From Clostridiaceae bacterium JG1575 (GTDB lineage Bacteria > Bacillota > Clostridia > Clostridiales > Clostridiaceae): 64,000 bases of DNA. Made by a program: the position numbers and the translations under genes. The notes beneath the pieces are model-generated. The model ran no database searches. It saw only the letters and a list, made by a program, of their open reading frames with translations, and was not told the origin of the DNA. The stretch is from assembly GCA_002838815.1 (NCBI GenBank), contig LQGW01000052.1, positions 62,001 to 126,000 on the forward strand. Reading direction: 5' to 3'. Shown one piece after another: positions 36,789-45,837 of this stretch (positions are counted from its first letter, which is position 1; each line of letters begins with the position of its first letter).

Positions 36789-36815
36789 ACGGAATGAAAG
36801 CGAAAGGAGAAAGCC

Positions 36816-38087
36816 ATGAACTTTCTCAAAACAGGCTTGGACTGGCTGCTGTGGCTGATCAGTACTTTGGCCTTCATCATATCTCTCTATTATACCTTTT
36901 TAGCGATATTTTCCCTCTACGTGCGCCGGCGCAAGGCCAAGGAGCAGGGGGAACGCAGCTTCGCCATCGTCATTCCGGCCCACGACGAAGAGGAAGTCGT
37001 GGTACAAGGCATTGAATCGGTGATGAGAAGCCACTACCCCAAAGCGCTTTTTGATGTGTATGTCATTGCGGACAACTGCACGGATCAAACCGCTCAAAAA
37101 GCACAAGAAGCCGGGGCCATCGTGCATCGCAGGGAGGATCCCGAGCATGGCGGCAAAGGATACGCCTTGGAGTGGTTCTTTGAGCGATTGCTGAAGATGA
37201 AAAAACAGTACCGCAGCGTCGTTATTTTAGATGCCGACAACATCATTCATCCGGATTTTTTGAAAAACATGAACCGAAAGATGAACCAAGGCTATGAGGT
37301 AGTGCAGGGCTATTTGGATTCCAAGAATCCCTTTGATTCGGCCATCACCGGCTTTTATTCCGTGGAGTTTTGGATTTCCAACCGCATGCTCAAGCTCTCT
37401 CGAGACAACCTCGGCATCTCCGCTCAGCTGGGCGGAACCGGATTTGCCGTGAATTCAGACATTTTGCGGCACTACGGCTGGGATGCCACCTGCTTGACGG
37501 AAGATTTGGAGTTTACGTGCAAGCTTTGTCTTAATGGATATCGCGTGGGCTGGGCCCATGATGCCGTGATCTTCGATGAGAAGCCCTTGACGTTAAAGGC
37601 CAGTTGGCATCAACGAAAGCGCTGGATGCAGGGGTTTGCGGACGTCTTTAGCCAGTATTTCTTTCCCTTGATGAAAAAGGGAATAAGAACCGGCAGCCTA
37701 GCCATGGTGGATTGTGCCATCTATTCCATTCAACCGATCCTGTTGATCATCTTCGGGATAAACGCCCTTTTGAGCATCGGTGGCAACATCCTGAGCCTTT
37801 TGCAGGTAGCTCAAGGCGTCATGCCCTCCCTGCCGGTGTTGGATGTCACTTTAAAAGGCATTCTCTTTGCCGGTGCGACGGGATTCCAGATTCTTTTTTC
37901 CCCATGGGTCCTTTGGAAGGATGGAAAGCTCTCAGGTAAAAGCCTCCTCTATTATGTTTTATACCCCCTTTATCTCGTGACCTGGTTGCCGGTGGCCCTC
38001 TTGGGAATCTTGCATAAAAACGACAAGCATTGGTCCCATACCATCCATACCCGGGCTATTACCATCGATGAGCTCAACGGGAAATAA
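36816..38087 (+). CDS. Membrane-bound family 2 glycosyltransferase
   Basis: 423 residues. One N-terminal membrane segment (about 10-38), a GT-A domain with FAIVIPAHDEEEVV, VIADNCTD, the DAD metal motif (VILDADNIIH, about residue 138), a GGTGFAVNSD stretch, TEDLEFTCKL, and the processive-type QRKRW (about 265). Three to four C-terminal membrane segments follow. Layout resembles cellulose/hyaluronan-synthase-like polymerases. The polymer is unknown; no partner glycan genes adjoin. AAAGGAGA precedes ATG 36816. Confidence 0.87.
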   Translation: MNFLKTGLDWLLWLISTLAFIISLYYTFLAIFSLYVRRRKAKEQGERSFAIVIPAHDEEEVVVQGIESVMRSHYPKALFDVYVIADNCTDQTAQKAQEAGAIVHRREDPEHGGKGYALEWFFERLLKMKKQYRSVVILDADNIIHPDFLKNMNRKMNQGYEVVQGYLDSKNPFDSAITGFYSVEFWISNRMLKLSRDNLGISAQLGGTGFAVNSDILRHYGWDATCLTEDLEFTCKLCLNGYRVGWAHDAVIFDEKPLTLKASWHQRKRWMQGFADVFSQYFFPLMKKGIRTGSLAMVDCAIYSIQPILLIIFGINALLSIGGNILSLLQVAQGVMPSLPVLDVTLKGILFAGATGFQILFSPWVLWKDGKLSGKSLLYYVLYPLYLVTWLPVALLGILHKNDKHWSHTIHTRAITIDELNGK

Positions 38088-38094
38088 GCAATTC

Positions 38095-38130
38095 AACCAC
38101 CGTCTCTTGGCCTAAGAGCGGTGGTTTTTA
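38095..38130 (+). terminator. Terminator after the glycosyltransferase
   Basis: AACCACCG-T-CTCTT (38095-38108), loop GGCCT, AAGAG-CGGTGGTT (38114-38126) and a T run; one bulged base. Confidence 0.8.
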
Positions 38131-38201
38131 ATTGGCCGTGGGCGCGAAACAAAAAATAGGAAAAGATTTTCGCTCTTTCTGGGCTAAATTTTTTTTGGGC
38201 G

Positions 38202-38230
38202 TTCCTTTCCCTGTAAGACCCATGTATAAT
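38202..38230 (+). promoter_or_regulatory. Promoter of ftsA-ftsZ
   Basis: TATAAT at 38225-38230 with a weak TTCCTT at 38202-38207, 17-base spacer; AT-rich surroundings. The 238-base gap 38088-38325 otherwise holds only the terminator above. Confidence 0.5.
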
Positions 38231-38325
38231 GGGGATATTGATGGCTTTTGCGGTCCTTAAAGTTAACATATTATATTTTAGTGCAACTTATGCTTAAGGC
38301 ATGGAAGAAAAAAGGGGGGATCATT

Positions 38326-39657
38326 TTGGCGCAAGACCAATTCATCACAGGGCTGGACCTTGGATCCTATTTGATTAAGGCTTCAGCCATTACCGGACGA
38401 AACGGCGACATCATCTTCTCAGCCTATGGAGAATCCCAGGGAATTGAGGACGGGGTCGTGACCGATTCGGTGCGGCTTTTGGCCAGCATTAAAAGCGTGC
38501 TGCGTCAATTGGAGCTCAAGACGGGGGCTCCGGTGACGGCGGTGTTTTTGAATGTGGATACGGCCTACACAAGGCAAGAGGCAAACCTTGGGTCCTCTGC
38601 TGTACGCACTGGTGTGGTGACGGAAAATGACATGATCCGGGCCATTCAAAGCGCGATGCGCGTGGCGAAGGGAACCGACGAAGAGGTCTGCGATGTGCTG
38701 TTGGGCGACTATAAGGTCGACGGCGTAAAGTTCGCGGCGCCCGTGGGGGTAAAGGGCCATTTGATTGACGTATCCACCCAAACGATCCTCGGGGATCTTT
38801 CCGTCGTGGACGGGCAGGCGAGGGTTCTTCAGGGGGCTGGATTGAAGGTGCTGGGGACCGGCCTTTCGGTTCACGGCATGGCCAATCTTATGTTGAGCCG
38901 CTCCCAGCGTTATGACGGCGTGCTGATGATTGATGCAGGCCATCGGAAAACCGATGTGGCGGTGCTGCGCAACAACCGCATCATGTATTCAGAGACCCTC
39001 CCTTTGGGGGGCCGAAACATTACAAAGGATCTTTCCATTATTTTGAAGATCTCTATGCGTGAGGCTGAGGATCTGAAGGTGGCTTACGGCAGTGGAAAGC
39101 TTCCGCCTTCTCATGCCAAATATGAGCTGATTAAGGAAATCACCACGGCGCGTATGGATGAAATCTTGCGCTATGTAAAAAAATCCTTTGAGGCCTATCC
39201 GCACCACGGCGAGATTCGCCAAGCCTGTCTCTACGGCGGAGGACTTTGCGGATTCAAGCAGATTCCAGAGCTTGCGCAAGAGATTTTAGAATTGTCTACA
39301 AATGCGCTTACTTCTGATATAATGAGGAGTGACGATGTTTTCTCCCTCAACGCAACGGGTGTGGCCTACAACATGATCCATGAGCTTCAGGCAGGCTTGA
39401 TTGCGCAAATGTGGGAAGACAATGAACCCGATGACCCAAGGTCTTTCGGAGAACCCGATGAGGATTATTTCTCGATTTTTGACAAGGTGCGCAAAAAAAC
39501 GAGAAAGACCGTAGGGGGTCTTTTGGAATACGATGAAGACGACGAACAAGGGGATGAGGATCGGTCGTATCGGTCCAGAACCCAGGAGGATTTCCATAAG
39601 AAAGCCTCGGAGAACAGCTTCAAAAGCAGAATGAAAAAACTATTTGGATTTCGATAG
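38326..39657 (+). CDS. ftsA: Cell division protein FtsA
   Basis: 443-residue actin-like ATPase that tethers FtsZ to the membrane. FITGLDLGSYLIKASAI phosphate-1 motif, an SHS2-type 1C domain, VLMIDAGHRKTDVAVL, LPLGGRNITKDLSI, CLYGGGLCGF. The C terminus (SFKSRMKKLFGFR) is the expected amphipathic membrane-targeting helix, preceded by a long acidic linker (EYDEDDEQGDED). TTG start at 38326 with AAGGGGGGA upstream; an upstream in-frame ATG would add 26 residues without a ribosome site. 12 bases before ftsZ. Confidence 0.87.
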   Translation: MAQDQFITGLDLGSYLIKASAITGRNGDIIFSAYGESQGIEDGVVTDSVRLLASIKSVLRQLELKTGAPVTAVFLNVDTAYTRQEANLGSSAVRTGVVTENDMIRAIQSAMRVAKGTDEEVCDVLLGDYKVDGVKFAAPVGVKGHLIDVSTQTILGDLSVVDGQARVLQGAGLKVLGTGLSVHGMANLMLSRSQRYDGVLMIDAGHRKTDVAVLRNNRIMYSETLPLGGRNITKDLSIILKISMREAEDLKVAYGSGKLPPSHAKYELIKEITTARMDEILRYVKKSFEAYPHHGEIRQACLYGGGLCGFKQIPELAQEILELSTNALTSDIMRSDDVFSLNATGVAYNMIHELQAGLIAQMWEDNEPDDPRSFGEPDEDYFSIFDKVRKKTRKTVGGLLEYDEDDEQGDEDRSYRSRTQEDFHKKASENSFKSRMKKLFGFR

Positions 39658-39669
39658 GGGGACAACAGC

Positions 39670-40848
39670 ATGTTAGATTTTGATCTCGAAGTAACTGGAC
39701 CGGCAAACATTAAAGTCGTTGGCTGCGGCGGAGGCGGAAACAACGCCGTCAACCGCATGATCATGGAAGGTCTTGCCAATGTGGACTTCATATCCGTTAA
39801 TACGGATAAACAGGCGCTGAGCCAGTCCAATGCACCACATAAAATTCAGATTGGTGAGAAGCTCACCAAGGGATTGGGCGCAGGCGCAAACCCCGAAATC
39901 GGCCAAAAAGCAGCCGAAGAATCAAAGGAAGAAATTGAAGCGGCTTTAAAAGGGGCCGACATGGTCTTCATCACTGCGGGTATGGGGGGCGGTACCGGAA
40001 CGGGCGCAGCGCCCATCGTTGCGGAGATTGCCAAATCCATGGGCATTCTCACCGTCGGCGTAGTGACCAAGCCCTTCCTCTTTGAAGGAAAGGCCCGCAT
40101 GAAAAATGCAGAGATTGGCATCGAGAACCTTAAAGGCAAGGTGGATTCCTTGGTGACCATTCCCAACGAGCGGTTGCTTTTGATTGTAGATAAGAAAACC
40201 AGCTTCAAGGAATCCTTTAAAAAGGCCGATGAAGTCCTGCGCCAAGGCGTTCAGGGCATTACGGACCTGATTACGGAAAACGGCTTGGTGAATTTGGACT
40301 TCAACGACGTCCGGGCCATCATGTTAAATCGTGGAGTGGCTCACATGGGCGTCGGCTATGGCAAGGGCGACAACAAAGCCACGGACGCTGTTAAGGCCGC
40401 CATCTCTTCCCCGCTTTTGGAAACCTCCATCAATGGAGCCACGGGCATTTTGCTGAACGTTACGGGCGGAGAGGACTTATCCTTGCTTGAGGTCAACGAA
40501 GCGGCTGAAGTGGTAAAAGAAGCCGCCGATCCCGACGCCAACATCATCTTTGGTGCCGTCATCGATCCAGAGCTCAACGACGAGGTAAAAATCACCGTTT
40601 TGGCCACGGGCTTTGAAATGCCGATGCCCAAGGTGGAGAAAAAGGGTCAGCGGGAAGAAAGAAAGCCCGAAGAGCGCCTGTTTCCCACTTCCCAAGAACC
40701 TCAAAGAGGGTTTGAGCGTGCCCCCCAAAGAGAGTATGCTCGGGAGGCTTATCGTGAAGAGCCCCGCCGCAGCGAGCCCGCGTATCGCCCGGAAGAGGAA
40801 GAAGAAGATCAGATCGAAATTCCTGCCTTTTTGCGCAACCGTAGATAA
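39670..40848 (+). CDS. ftsZ: Cell division protein FtsZ
   Basis: 392-residue tubulin-like GTPase forming the Z-ring. [16 protein letters not shown], tubulin signature [10 protein letters not shown] (about residue 106), T7 loop [12 protein letters not shown] variable, Arg/Glu/Pro-rich linker is followed by the C-terminal peptide [11 protein letters not shown] that binds FtsA and SepF. AGGGGGAC precedes ATG 39670. Confidence 0.98.
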   Translation: MLDFDLEVTGPANIKVVGCGGGGNNAVNRMIMEGLANVDFISVNTDKQALSQSNAPHKIQIGEKLTKGLGAGANPEIGQKAAEESKEEIEAALKGADMVFITAGMGGGTGTGAAPIVAEIAKSMGILTVGVVTKPFLFEGKARMKNAEIGIENLKGKVDSLVTIPNERLLLIVDKKTSFKESFKKADEVLRQGVQGITDLITENGLVNLDFNDVRAIMLNRGVAHMGVGYGKGDNKATDAVKAAISSPLLETSINGATGILLNVTGGEDLSLLEVNEAAEVVKEAADPDANIIFGAVIDPELNDEVKITVLATGFEMPMPKVEKKGQREERKPEERLFPTSQEPQRGFERAPQREYAREAYREEPRRSEPAYRPEEEEEDQIEIPAFLRNRR

Positions 40849-40968
40849 CGCAATTATGGCCGCTAGGATCGGCATGGATGGGGAAGGCGTCTCGCACTTT
40901 TGAGCCCTTCTCCTTTGCCATGACCGCTCCGTTTCGCGTCTTAGGGCCATTTGAAAGGACGTGTAGGT

Positions 40969-41484
40969 ATGAAGTGCCCGTATTGTGGCCATGACAAAAC
41001 AAGCGTGATCAATTCTCGACCCATAAACAATGGGGAGTCGGTGAAACGCCGCCGCAGCTGTCCAAACTGCGAGGCGAGATATTGGACTTTGGAGACGGTT
41101 TGGCGTCAGCCCATCACCGTGATTAAAAAAAATCAGTCCAAGCAGCCTTATGAACGCAATAAAATCCTTAAAGGATTGGTCCGCTCCAGCGAAAAGCTCA
41201 AATTGTCCATGGATGATTTGGAGCGGGTGGTGGACGAGATCGAGCAGGATTTATCCGATGAAATGGTCTCGGAAATTACCAGCGAGCGCTTGGGGAATTT
41301 GGTGTTGGAAAAATTGAAAAACCTCGATGAGGTCGCCTATATTCGCTTTGCCGCAGTGTATCGCCGCTTCAGCGACATCAACACCTTTTTGGAGGAAATT
41401 TCCAATCTTTTGGAACGGGAACCTTCTTCCGAGGCCCCAAAGTCTCTCGACGAAGAGGACCCAGTCGCCAACCACCGCCAGTAG
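40969..41484 (+). CDS. nrdR: Transcriptional repressor NrdR
   Basis: 171 residues; represses ribonucleotide reductase genes, sensing dATP/ATP by its ATP-cone. Zinc ribbon CPYC...CPNC with the VKRRRSCPNCEARYWTLE stretch, then the ATP-cone (PITVIKKNQSKQPYERNKIL). The ribbon differs from the common form (EARYWTLE where FTTYE is usual), and about 20 residues extend the C terminus. ATG 40969 has GAAAGGA upstream. No nrd gene is adjacent. Confidence 0.93.
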   Translation: MKCPYCGHDKTSVINSRPINNGESVKRRRSCPNCEARYWTLETVWRQPITVIKKNQSKQPYERNKILKGLVRSSEKLKLSMDDLERVVDEIEQDLSDEMVSEITSERLGNLVLEKLKNLDEVAYIRFAAVYRRFSDINTFLEEISNLLEREPSSEAPKSLDEEDPVANHRQ

Positions 41485-41577
41485 GAGAGGAGCGTCTACG
41501 GCTTTTTTGAAGTCACGCAGCCATCCAATAGACATCAAGGGCTGATCCAGGGGAATCGGCCAAGGGAGAGTAAAAAC

Positions 41578-42123
41578 ATGCCAAAGACCATCAAGGATAT
41601 GGATGCCCGCATCATGAAGGCCGGAGCGGCGCTGTTTGGAAGCCAGGGCTACCACAACGTCGAAATGAAGATGATCGCGAAAGAGTGCGATGTGGCCGTC
41701 GGAACGTTGTATAACTACTACCAAAGCAAATGGGACGTCTTTTCCCGAGTGTTGCGCCTTTTTTGGCGAGATCTGTTGCAGGAGATGAGAGAGTCCTCCC
41801 ATCAAGAAAATTCCTTGGAGGCGTGCATCCGCCTGTTGGACGAGCGGTTAAAGGGGCGCCAATCCTTAGCCGCTATTTTCTACTCCGTAGACTGTCTGGA
41901 TGCGTTGCAGCAGCGGGAGGTGGCGGATCTTAGGGACAACGTCGTTAAGGATCTGGCAGAGCTCATTACCCCTCACCTCAATCCCCAGAGCGTTCAAGGG
42001 TTTGAAGAGCCGGCCCTTCGAGTGGCGAGCATGCTCCTTTTGATGCTTTCGCATATGGAAGAGCATTTTGACAACAACAGCGCCTTCTTGCTGCTGTCCT
42101 TAAAAAACGCATTCATCTCATAG
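41578..42123 (+). CDS. TetR-family transcriptional regulator
   Basis: 181 residues. N-terminal helix-turn-helix: RIMKAGAALFGSQGYHNVEM then AKECDVAVGTLYNYYQSKWD. The ligand-binding domain is not assignable. It stands alone between nrdR and a strong terminator, so its target is unclear. Confidence 0.9.
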   Translation: MPKTIKDMDARIMKAGAALFGSQGYHNVEMKMIAKECDVAVGTLYNYYQSKWDVFSRVLRLFWRDLLQEMRESSHQENSLEACIRLLDERLKGRQSLAAIFYSVDCLDALQQREVADLRDNVVKDLAELITPHLNPQSVQGFEEPALRVASMLLLMLSHMEEHFDNNSAFLLLSLKNAFIS

Positions 42124-42132
42124 CTTTTGGTC

Positions 42133-42196
42133 CCCAGGTCCTAAAGACAGCCTCCACCGTGTGAGGGGCTGGTCGTTTAGGACCTGGGCTTTTTTT
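42133..42196 (+). terminator. Strong terminator after the TetR gene
   Basis: CCCAGGTCCTAAA (42133-42145) pairs perfectly with TTTAGGACCTGGG (42176-42188), enclosing an inner GAGG/CCTC hairpin, then CTTTTTTTG. Confidence 0.9.
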
Positions 42197-42294
42197 GATG
42201 GGATGTTAAAAATGCGTAAAAAACAAATGGCGGTCCCCACATGCAAGGGGAGCCATGATAGGGTTACCTTGAGGACGTGTGAGGAGGATGCAAC

Positions 42295-42996
42295 ATGGCA
42301 GAAAAAGTACTCATCATCGATGATGAAGAACATATTGTGGAATTAATTCGCTACAATCTGGAAAGTGCTGGGTATGAGACCGTATCCGCCGCCAACGGCG
42401 CACAGGGGCTGGAGAGGGCTCGCAGTGAGGCCCCAGATTTGGTGTTGCTGGATTTGATGCTACCCTTGGTGGATGGTTTGGAGGTCTGCAAAAGAATGCG
42501 CTCCGAGGATAAATTGAAAAACATCCCCATCATCATGCTCACCGCAAAATCCGAAGAGATCGACAAAATTCTGGGGCTGGAACTGGGCGCGGATGACTAT
42601 ATGACGAAACCCTTCTCGGTGCGTGAACTCACCGCCCGGGTCAAGGCGGTGCTTCGCCGAGCGACGCCTGCGGAAGAAGAAGGGGAGGTCTACCGCTTCC
42701 AAGATGTGGCCATCGATTATGATAAACATGAAGTGAAAAAGCAGGGGCGAAAGGTGGATCTGACATTAAAAGAGTTTGATTTATTGGATATGTTAATTAA
42801 AAACAGGGGGAAAGTCTTGACGCGGGATCTTTTGCTGGATAAGATCTGGGGCTACGAATACGTGGGCGAGACGCGGACCGTGGATGTGCACATTCGCCAT
42901 CTTCGGCAAAAGCTTGAGCCCGATGATAAAAATCCCCGATACATTGAGACGGTGCGCGGCATCGGCTACCGCTTCAATGACGCTCCGGATCCTTGA
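42295..42996 (+). CDS. phoB: Phosphate-type response regulator PhoB/PhoP
   Basis: 233-residue OmpR-family regulator. Receiver domain with DDEEH acids, phosphoacceptor in LVLLDLMLP, KPFSVREL; C-terminal winged helix with LTLKEFDLLDMLIKN and TVDVHIRHLRQKL. Assigned to the Pho system because of the downstream sensor kinase and phoU. AGGAGGA before ATG 42295. Overlaps the kinase by TTGA. Confidence 0.9.
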   Translation: MAEKVLIIDDEEHIVELIRYNLESAGYETVSAANGAQGLERARSEAPDLVLLDLMLPLVDGLEVCKRMRSEDKLKNIPIIMLTAKSEEIDKILGLELGADDYMTKPFSVRELTARVKAVLRRATPAEEEGEVYRFQDVAIDYDKHEVKKQGRKVDLTLKEFDLLDMLIKNRGKVLTRDLLLDKIWGYEYVGETRTVDVHIRHLRQKLEPDDKNPRYIETVRGIGYRFNDAPDP

Positions 42997-44759
42997 AACG
43001 AAGAATCCTTCTAGCCCTTTTCCTTTTGGGGCTTTGCGGCGTGTTGATGGCGAGCTCTTTGCTGCTTCTCTTATCGCGTGCCCAATGGAAACAGCAGCAG
43101 GGAGCGGAGCTTTTGCGCTCAGCGCAATGGCTGGCCCGTAGCGCACAAGATGCAATCACCTTGCAAAAAAAAATGACGGACCCCTCCTTTGAAGGGACTT
43201 TTGCCTATCTTTTCCAGGGGGAAGGTTCACTTCTTTTCAAGACGGCGGACGCGCCGCCGCTCCCAGCGCCGCGCCTTGAGTCCTTGGAGGATCATGCGGC
43301 GGCCCCCCAAGAGCGGGTATTGGCGGGACGGTCCTACCTTTGGGCCGAGGTTCCCTTAGGCAAGAAACAAACACTGATTCTTTTGCGTCCTCAAGGCTTT
43401 TTTGAGGGATTTATGAGGGATCAAGGGTCGAATTTGGCGGGAGGATTGTTGGCCATCGGCTTTTTGCTCTTGGCGTTGGCCTCTGCGCTTTTGCGCCTGC
43501 TTTTGCGGCCCCTGGAGGAGATGAATCACGCCACCGCCATCATTGTGGGCGGAGAATTATCGGCGCGCCTATCCACCAGGGAAAAGGCGCCCCTGGGCCC
43601 TTTGGCGGAGAACTTCAACAACCTGGCCGATCGCCTAGAATCCAATGTTTTGGATTCTTTGGCCAAGCAAAATCAGCTGGAAGCCATCTTAGGCTCGATG
43701 AATTCCGGCGTCATCGCTGTGGATCAACACGATAAAATCCTGATTTTTAACCCCTTTGCCCAATCCATTTTCGGCGTTCGGGAGGAAGCCATCGGCAAGG
43801 ACATTCATCAAGTCATTCAAAACACCGATTTGGATCACATGATGCAGGTCTGGGATTCCTTTCAAGAACTAGAACTAAAGCCCAGCAGCAAAACCGTCGT
43901 ACGCTATAAAACCACCAATCTGACCTCGGAGCGGGGGTACCAAAGGGGCAAGGTCACGGTCATTCAAGACGTCACCGATTTGAAAAAACTGGAGCTCATG
44001 CGCAGTCAATTCGTCGCCAACGTCTCGCACGAACTAAAGACTCCCCTGACGTCCATCAAAGGCTTTACCGAGACCCTTCGGTCTGTGGACGATCCTCGCA
44101 CCAAAGACAAATTCCTAGACATCATCGATGCGGAATCCGAGCGGCTGCGACGGCTCATTGAGGACATTCTCTCCTTATCGGCCATCGAGCACCAAAGCGA
44201 GGGGCAAAAGGAGATTGTGGAGGCTGCGGAGCGCACCAAAAGCACCCTATCCCTTCTGGAAGGTCAAGCGCGGGCGAAAAATGTGGACCTTACGCTGCTC
44301 ATCAAAGGCCGCCCTCGTTTTTGGGGGAATGAGGATCAATACCGCCAGTTGCTCATCAACCTTTTGGATAATGCCATTAAGTACACGGAACCCCACGGCC
44401 GGGTCAAGGTTCGCCTGGAAGAGGTGGAAGATCAGGTGCGCCTCACCCTCTCCGACACCGGCACGGGCATTGGTGCGGAGCACTTAGAGCGCATCTTTGA
44501 GCGGTTCTACCGAGTCGATGCGTCCAGAGACCGAGCCAAAGGGGGCACAGGGTTGGGCTTGGCCATCGTCAAACACATTGTGCTGAATTTTGGTGGCAGC
44601 ATTCGCGTGCAATCTAAGGTGGGACGGGGCACGACCTTTTTCATCACATTCCCGGCGTATCGGCAAGAGTCAGAGCCCCTAGATAAATCCATCACCGCCT
44701 TGGCCTTCCATGAGCCCCTTCAAGATCCAAGCGGTGGGATGAATCCAGGCCCCCCCTAA
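42993..44759 (+). CDS. phoR: PAS-containing sensor histidine kinase PhoR
   Basis: 588 residues. Two membrane segments (about 4-28 and 146-170) enclose an extracellular domain; then HAMP, a PAS domain (AILGSMNSGVIAVDQHDKIL region), the dimerisation H-box NVSHELKTPLTSIKG (about residue 342), N-box INLLDNAIKYT, G1 DTGTGIG, F-box and G2 GGTGLGLAIVKH. Start is TTG 42993, overlapping the phoB stop. Followed by a 177-base gap with possible Pho-box-like repeats, then phoU. Confidence 0.9.
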   Translation: MKRRILLALFLLGLCGVLMASSLLLLLSRAQWKQQQGAELLRSAQWLARSAQDAITLQKKMTDPSFEGTFAYLFQGEGSLLFKTADAPPLPAPRLESLEDHAAAPQERVLAGRSYLWAEVPLGKKQTLILLRPQGFFEGFMRDQGSNLAGGLLAIGFLLLALASALLRLLLRPLEEMNHATAIIVGGELSARLSTREKAPLGPLAENFNNLADRLESNVLDSLAKQNQLEAILGSMNSGVIAVDQHDKILIFNPFAQSIFGVREEAIGKDIHQVIQNTDLDHMMQVWDSFQELELKPSSKTVVRYKTTNLTSERGYQRGKVTVIQDVTDLKKLELMRSQFVANVSHELKTPLTSIKGFTETLRSVDDPRTKDKFLDIIDAESERLRRLIEDILSLSAIEHQSEGQKEIVEAAERTKSTLSLLEGQARAKNVDLTLLIKGRPRFWGNEDQYRQLLINLLDNAIKYTEPHGRVKVRLEEVEDQVRLTLSDTGTGIGAEHLERIFERFYRVDASRDRAKGGTGLGLAIVKHIVLNFGGSIRVQSKVGRGTTFFITFPAYRQESEPLDKSITALAFHEPLQDPSGGMNPGPP

Positions 44760-44763
44760 AGCG

Positions 44764-44798
44764 TTTTACGGGAGTTTACCTCCAAATAACATTTCAAC
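44764..44798 (+). promoter_or_regulatory. Possible Pho-box-like repeats before phoU
   Basis: TTTTAC (44764), GTTTAC (44774), AATAAC (44785) recur about every 10-11 bases, the spacing of PhoP/PhoB boxes; the match to the TTAACA consensus is loose. A perfect hairpin ACAAAGGC/GCCTTTGT follows at 44800-44823. Confidence 0.25.
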
Positions 44799-44936
44799 AA
44801 CAAAGGCAAAACATGGCCTTTGTAAACTACTAAAGTATGAACCCCATCATGGAATTTCGGTCAAAAGGGGGCGCATCTTGGGCCCCTCAGGGGCCGAGGG
44901 TCCCCCCTTTAGGCAAACGGTTGGAGGCAAAGAGAA

Positions 44937-45593
44937 ATGTCATTTAAAAACATACAGAGCGGTCTTTTGAGCATCAACAATCACTTAGTTCGCATGGCGG
45001 TATTGGCGGAAGAGCAGGTTCGGGATGCGGTGGACGCCTTGGAGCATAAGGACATGGCCCTTGCCGAACGGGTCAAATCCCAAGACGGCATCATTGACGA
45101 TTTGCAAAAGGTGGTGGAGGATCAGGCCATCCGCTTGATTGCAACGCAGCAACCGGTGGCTTCGGATCTGCGCAATTTATTCACCACCATTAAAATCGTC
45201 ACGGACGTGGAGCGCATCGCCGATTACGGAGTGGATATCGCCCGCATCGCCTTGCTTTTAAAGGATGAGGACATCGAGTCGTGCCTCGGTCAGATCAAGA
45301 ACATGACGCAAATTGTCTGTCGGATGCTGCGCGATTCCATTGATGCGTACACCTCAAAGGATGACGATCGCGCCTATGAAGTGACCAAGTGGGACGACGA
45401 GGTGGATCAGGAGTTGATGAACCTCATCAAATACCTCTATTACGAGGATGAAGGGATGAAGACCAACCATTTTAAAGCGTCCCAGCTGAATTTCGTGGGA
45501 AAATACCTCGAGCGCATCGGCGATCACGCAACCAACATCTGCGAGTGGACCATTTACATCGTGACGGGAGAATACGTAGAACTTAACGTATAA
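44937..45593 (+). CDS. phoU: Phosphate signalling/transport regulator PhoU
   Basis: 218 residues; two three-helix repeats with metal-binding acids, e.g. VTDVERIADYGVDIARIAL and YLERIGDHATNICEW. PhoU damps PhoR signalling and restrains phosphate uptake, usually together with PstSCAB. No pst gene is seen; only the two-component system is adjacent. ATG 44937 with TTGGAGGC upstream. Confidence 0.94.
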   Translation: MSFKNIQSGLLSINNHLVRMAVLAEEQVRDAVDALEHKDMALAERVKSQDGIIDDLQKVVEDQAIRLIATQQPVASDLRNLFTTIKIVTDVERIADYGVDIARIALLLKDEDIESCLGQIKNMTQIVCRMLRDSIDAYTSKDDDRAYEVTKWDDEVDQELMNLIKYLYYEDEGMKTNHFKASQLNFVGKYLERIGDHATNICEWTIYIVTGEYVELNV

Positions 45594-45614
45594 CCCGACC
45601 CCTTTTGCCGTCGC

Positions 45615-45640
45615 CAGCCCGGATTCCGGGGCTGTTCTTT
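45615..45640 (+). terminator. Terminator after phoU
   Basis: CAGCCCGG, loop ATT, CCGGGGCTG with one bulged G, then TTCTTTTTGG. Confidence 0.7.
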
Positions 45641-45670
45641 TTGGTTTTTTGGTGGTTATTTAAGCATTGA

Positions 45671-45722
45671 CCCCCACAAGCTATGGGGGCTCATGGAGGA
45701 CTCATGAGCCAAGAATTCTTGG
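45671..45722. repeat. Three adjacent inverted repeats upstream of der
   Basis: CCCCCA/TGGGGG (45671-45689), GCTCATG/CATGAGC (45689-45709) and the perfect palindrome CCAAGAATTCTTGG (45709-45722) follow each other with one-base overlaps. No coding capacity. Confidence 0.6.
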
Positions 45723-45755
45723 CGTCTGGTTTTTCAGGCAAGAATCTGGGGGGTT

Positions 45756-45764
45756 TGATATAAT
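45756..45764 (+). promoter_or_regulatory. Extended -10 promoter of der
   Basis: TGATATAAT (with TATAAT at 45759-45764). Perfect palindrome ATTGATTCAATCAAT begins three bases later at 45767, over the expected start site: an operator-like position. Confidence 0.6.
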
Positions 45765-45766
45765 GA

Positions 45767-45781
45767 ATTGATTCAATCAAT
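45767..45781. promoter_or_regulatory. Operator-like palindrome at the der transcription start
   Basis: ATTGATTCAATCAAT, a 15-base perfect palindrome (one central base) of the TTGATN3ATCAA shape common among MarR-family operators. A MarR gene lies at 8652. Confidence 0.35.
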
Positions 45782-45837
45782 ATTGAGCGTTAATAAATGA
45801 CGGGTGATTTAAGCCCGTTCAGGAAGAGGTGAAGGAT

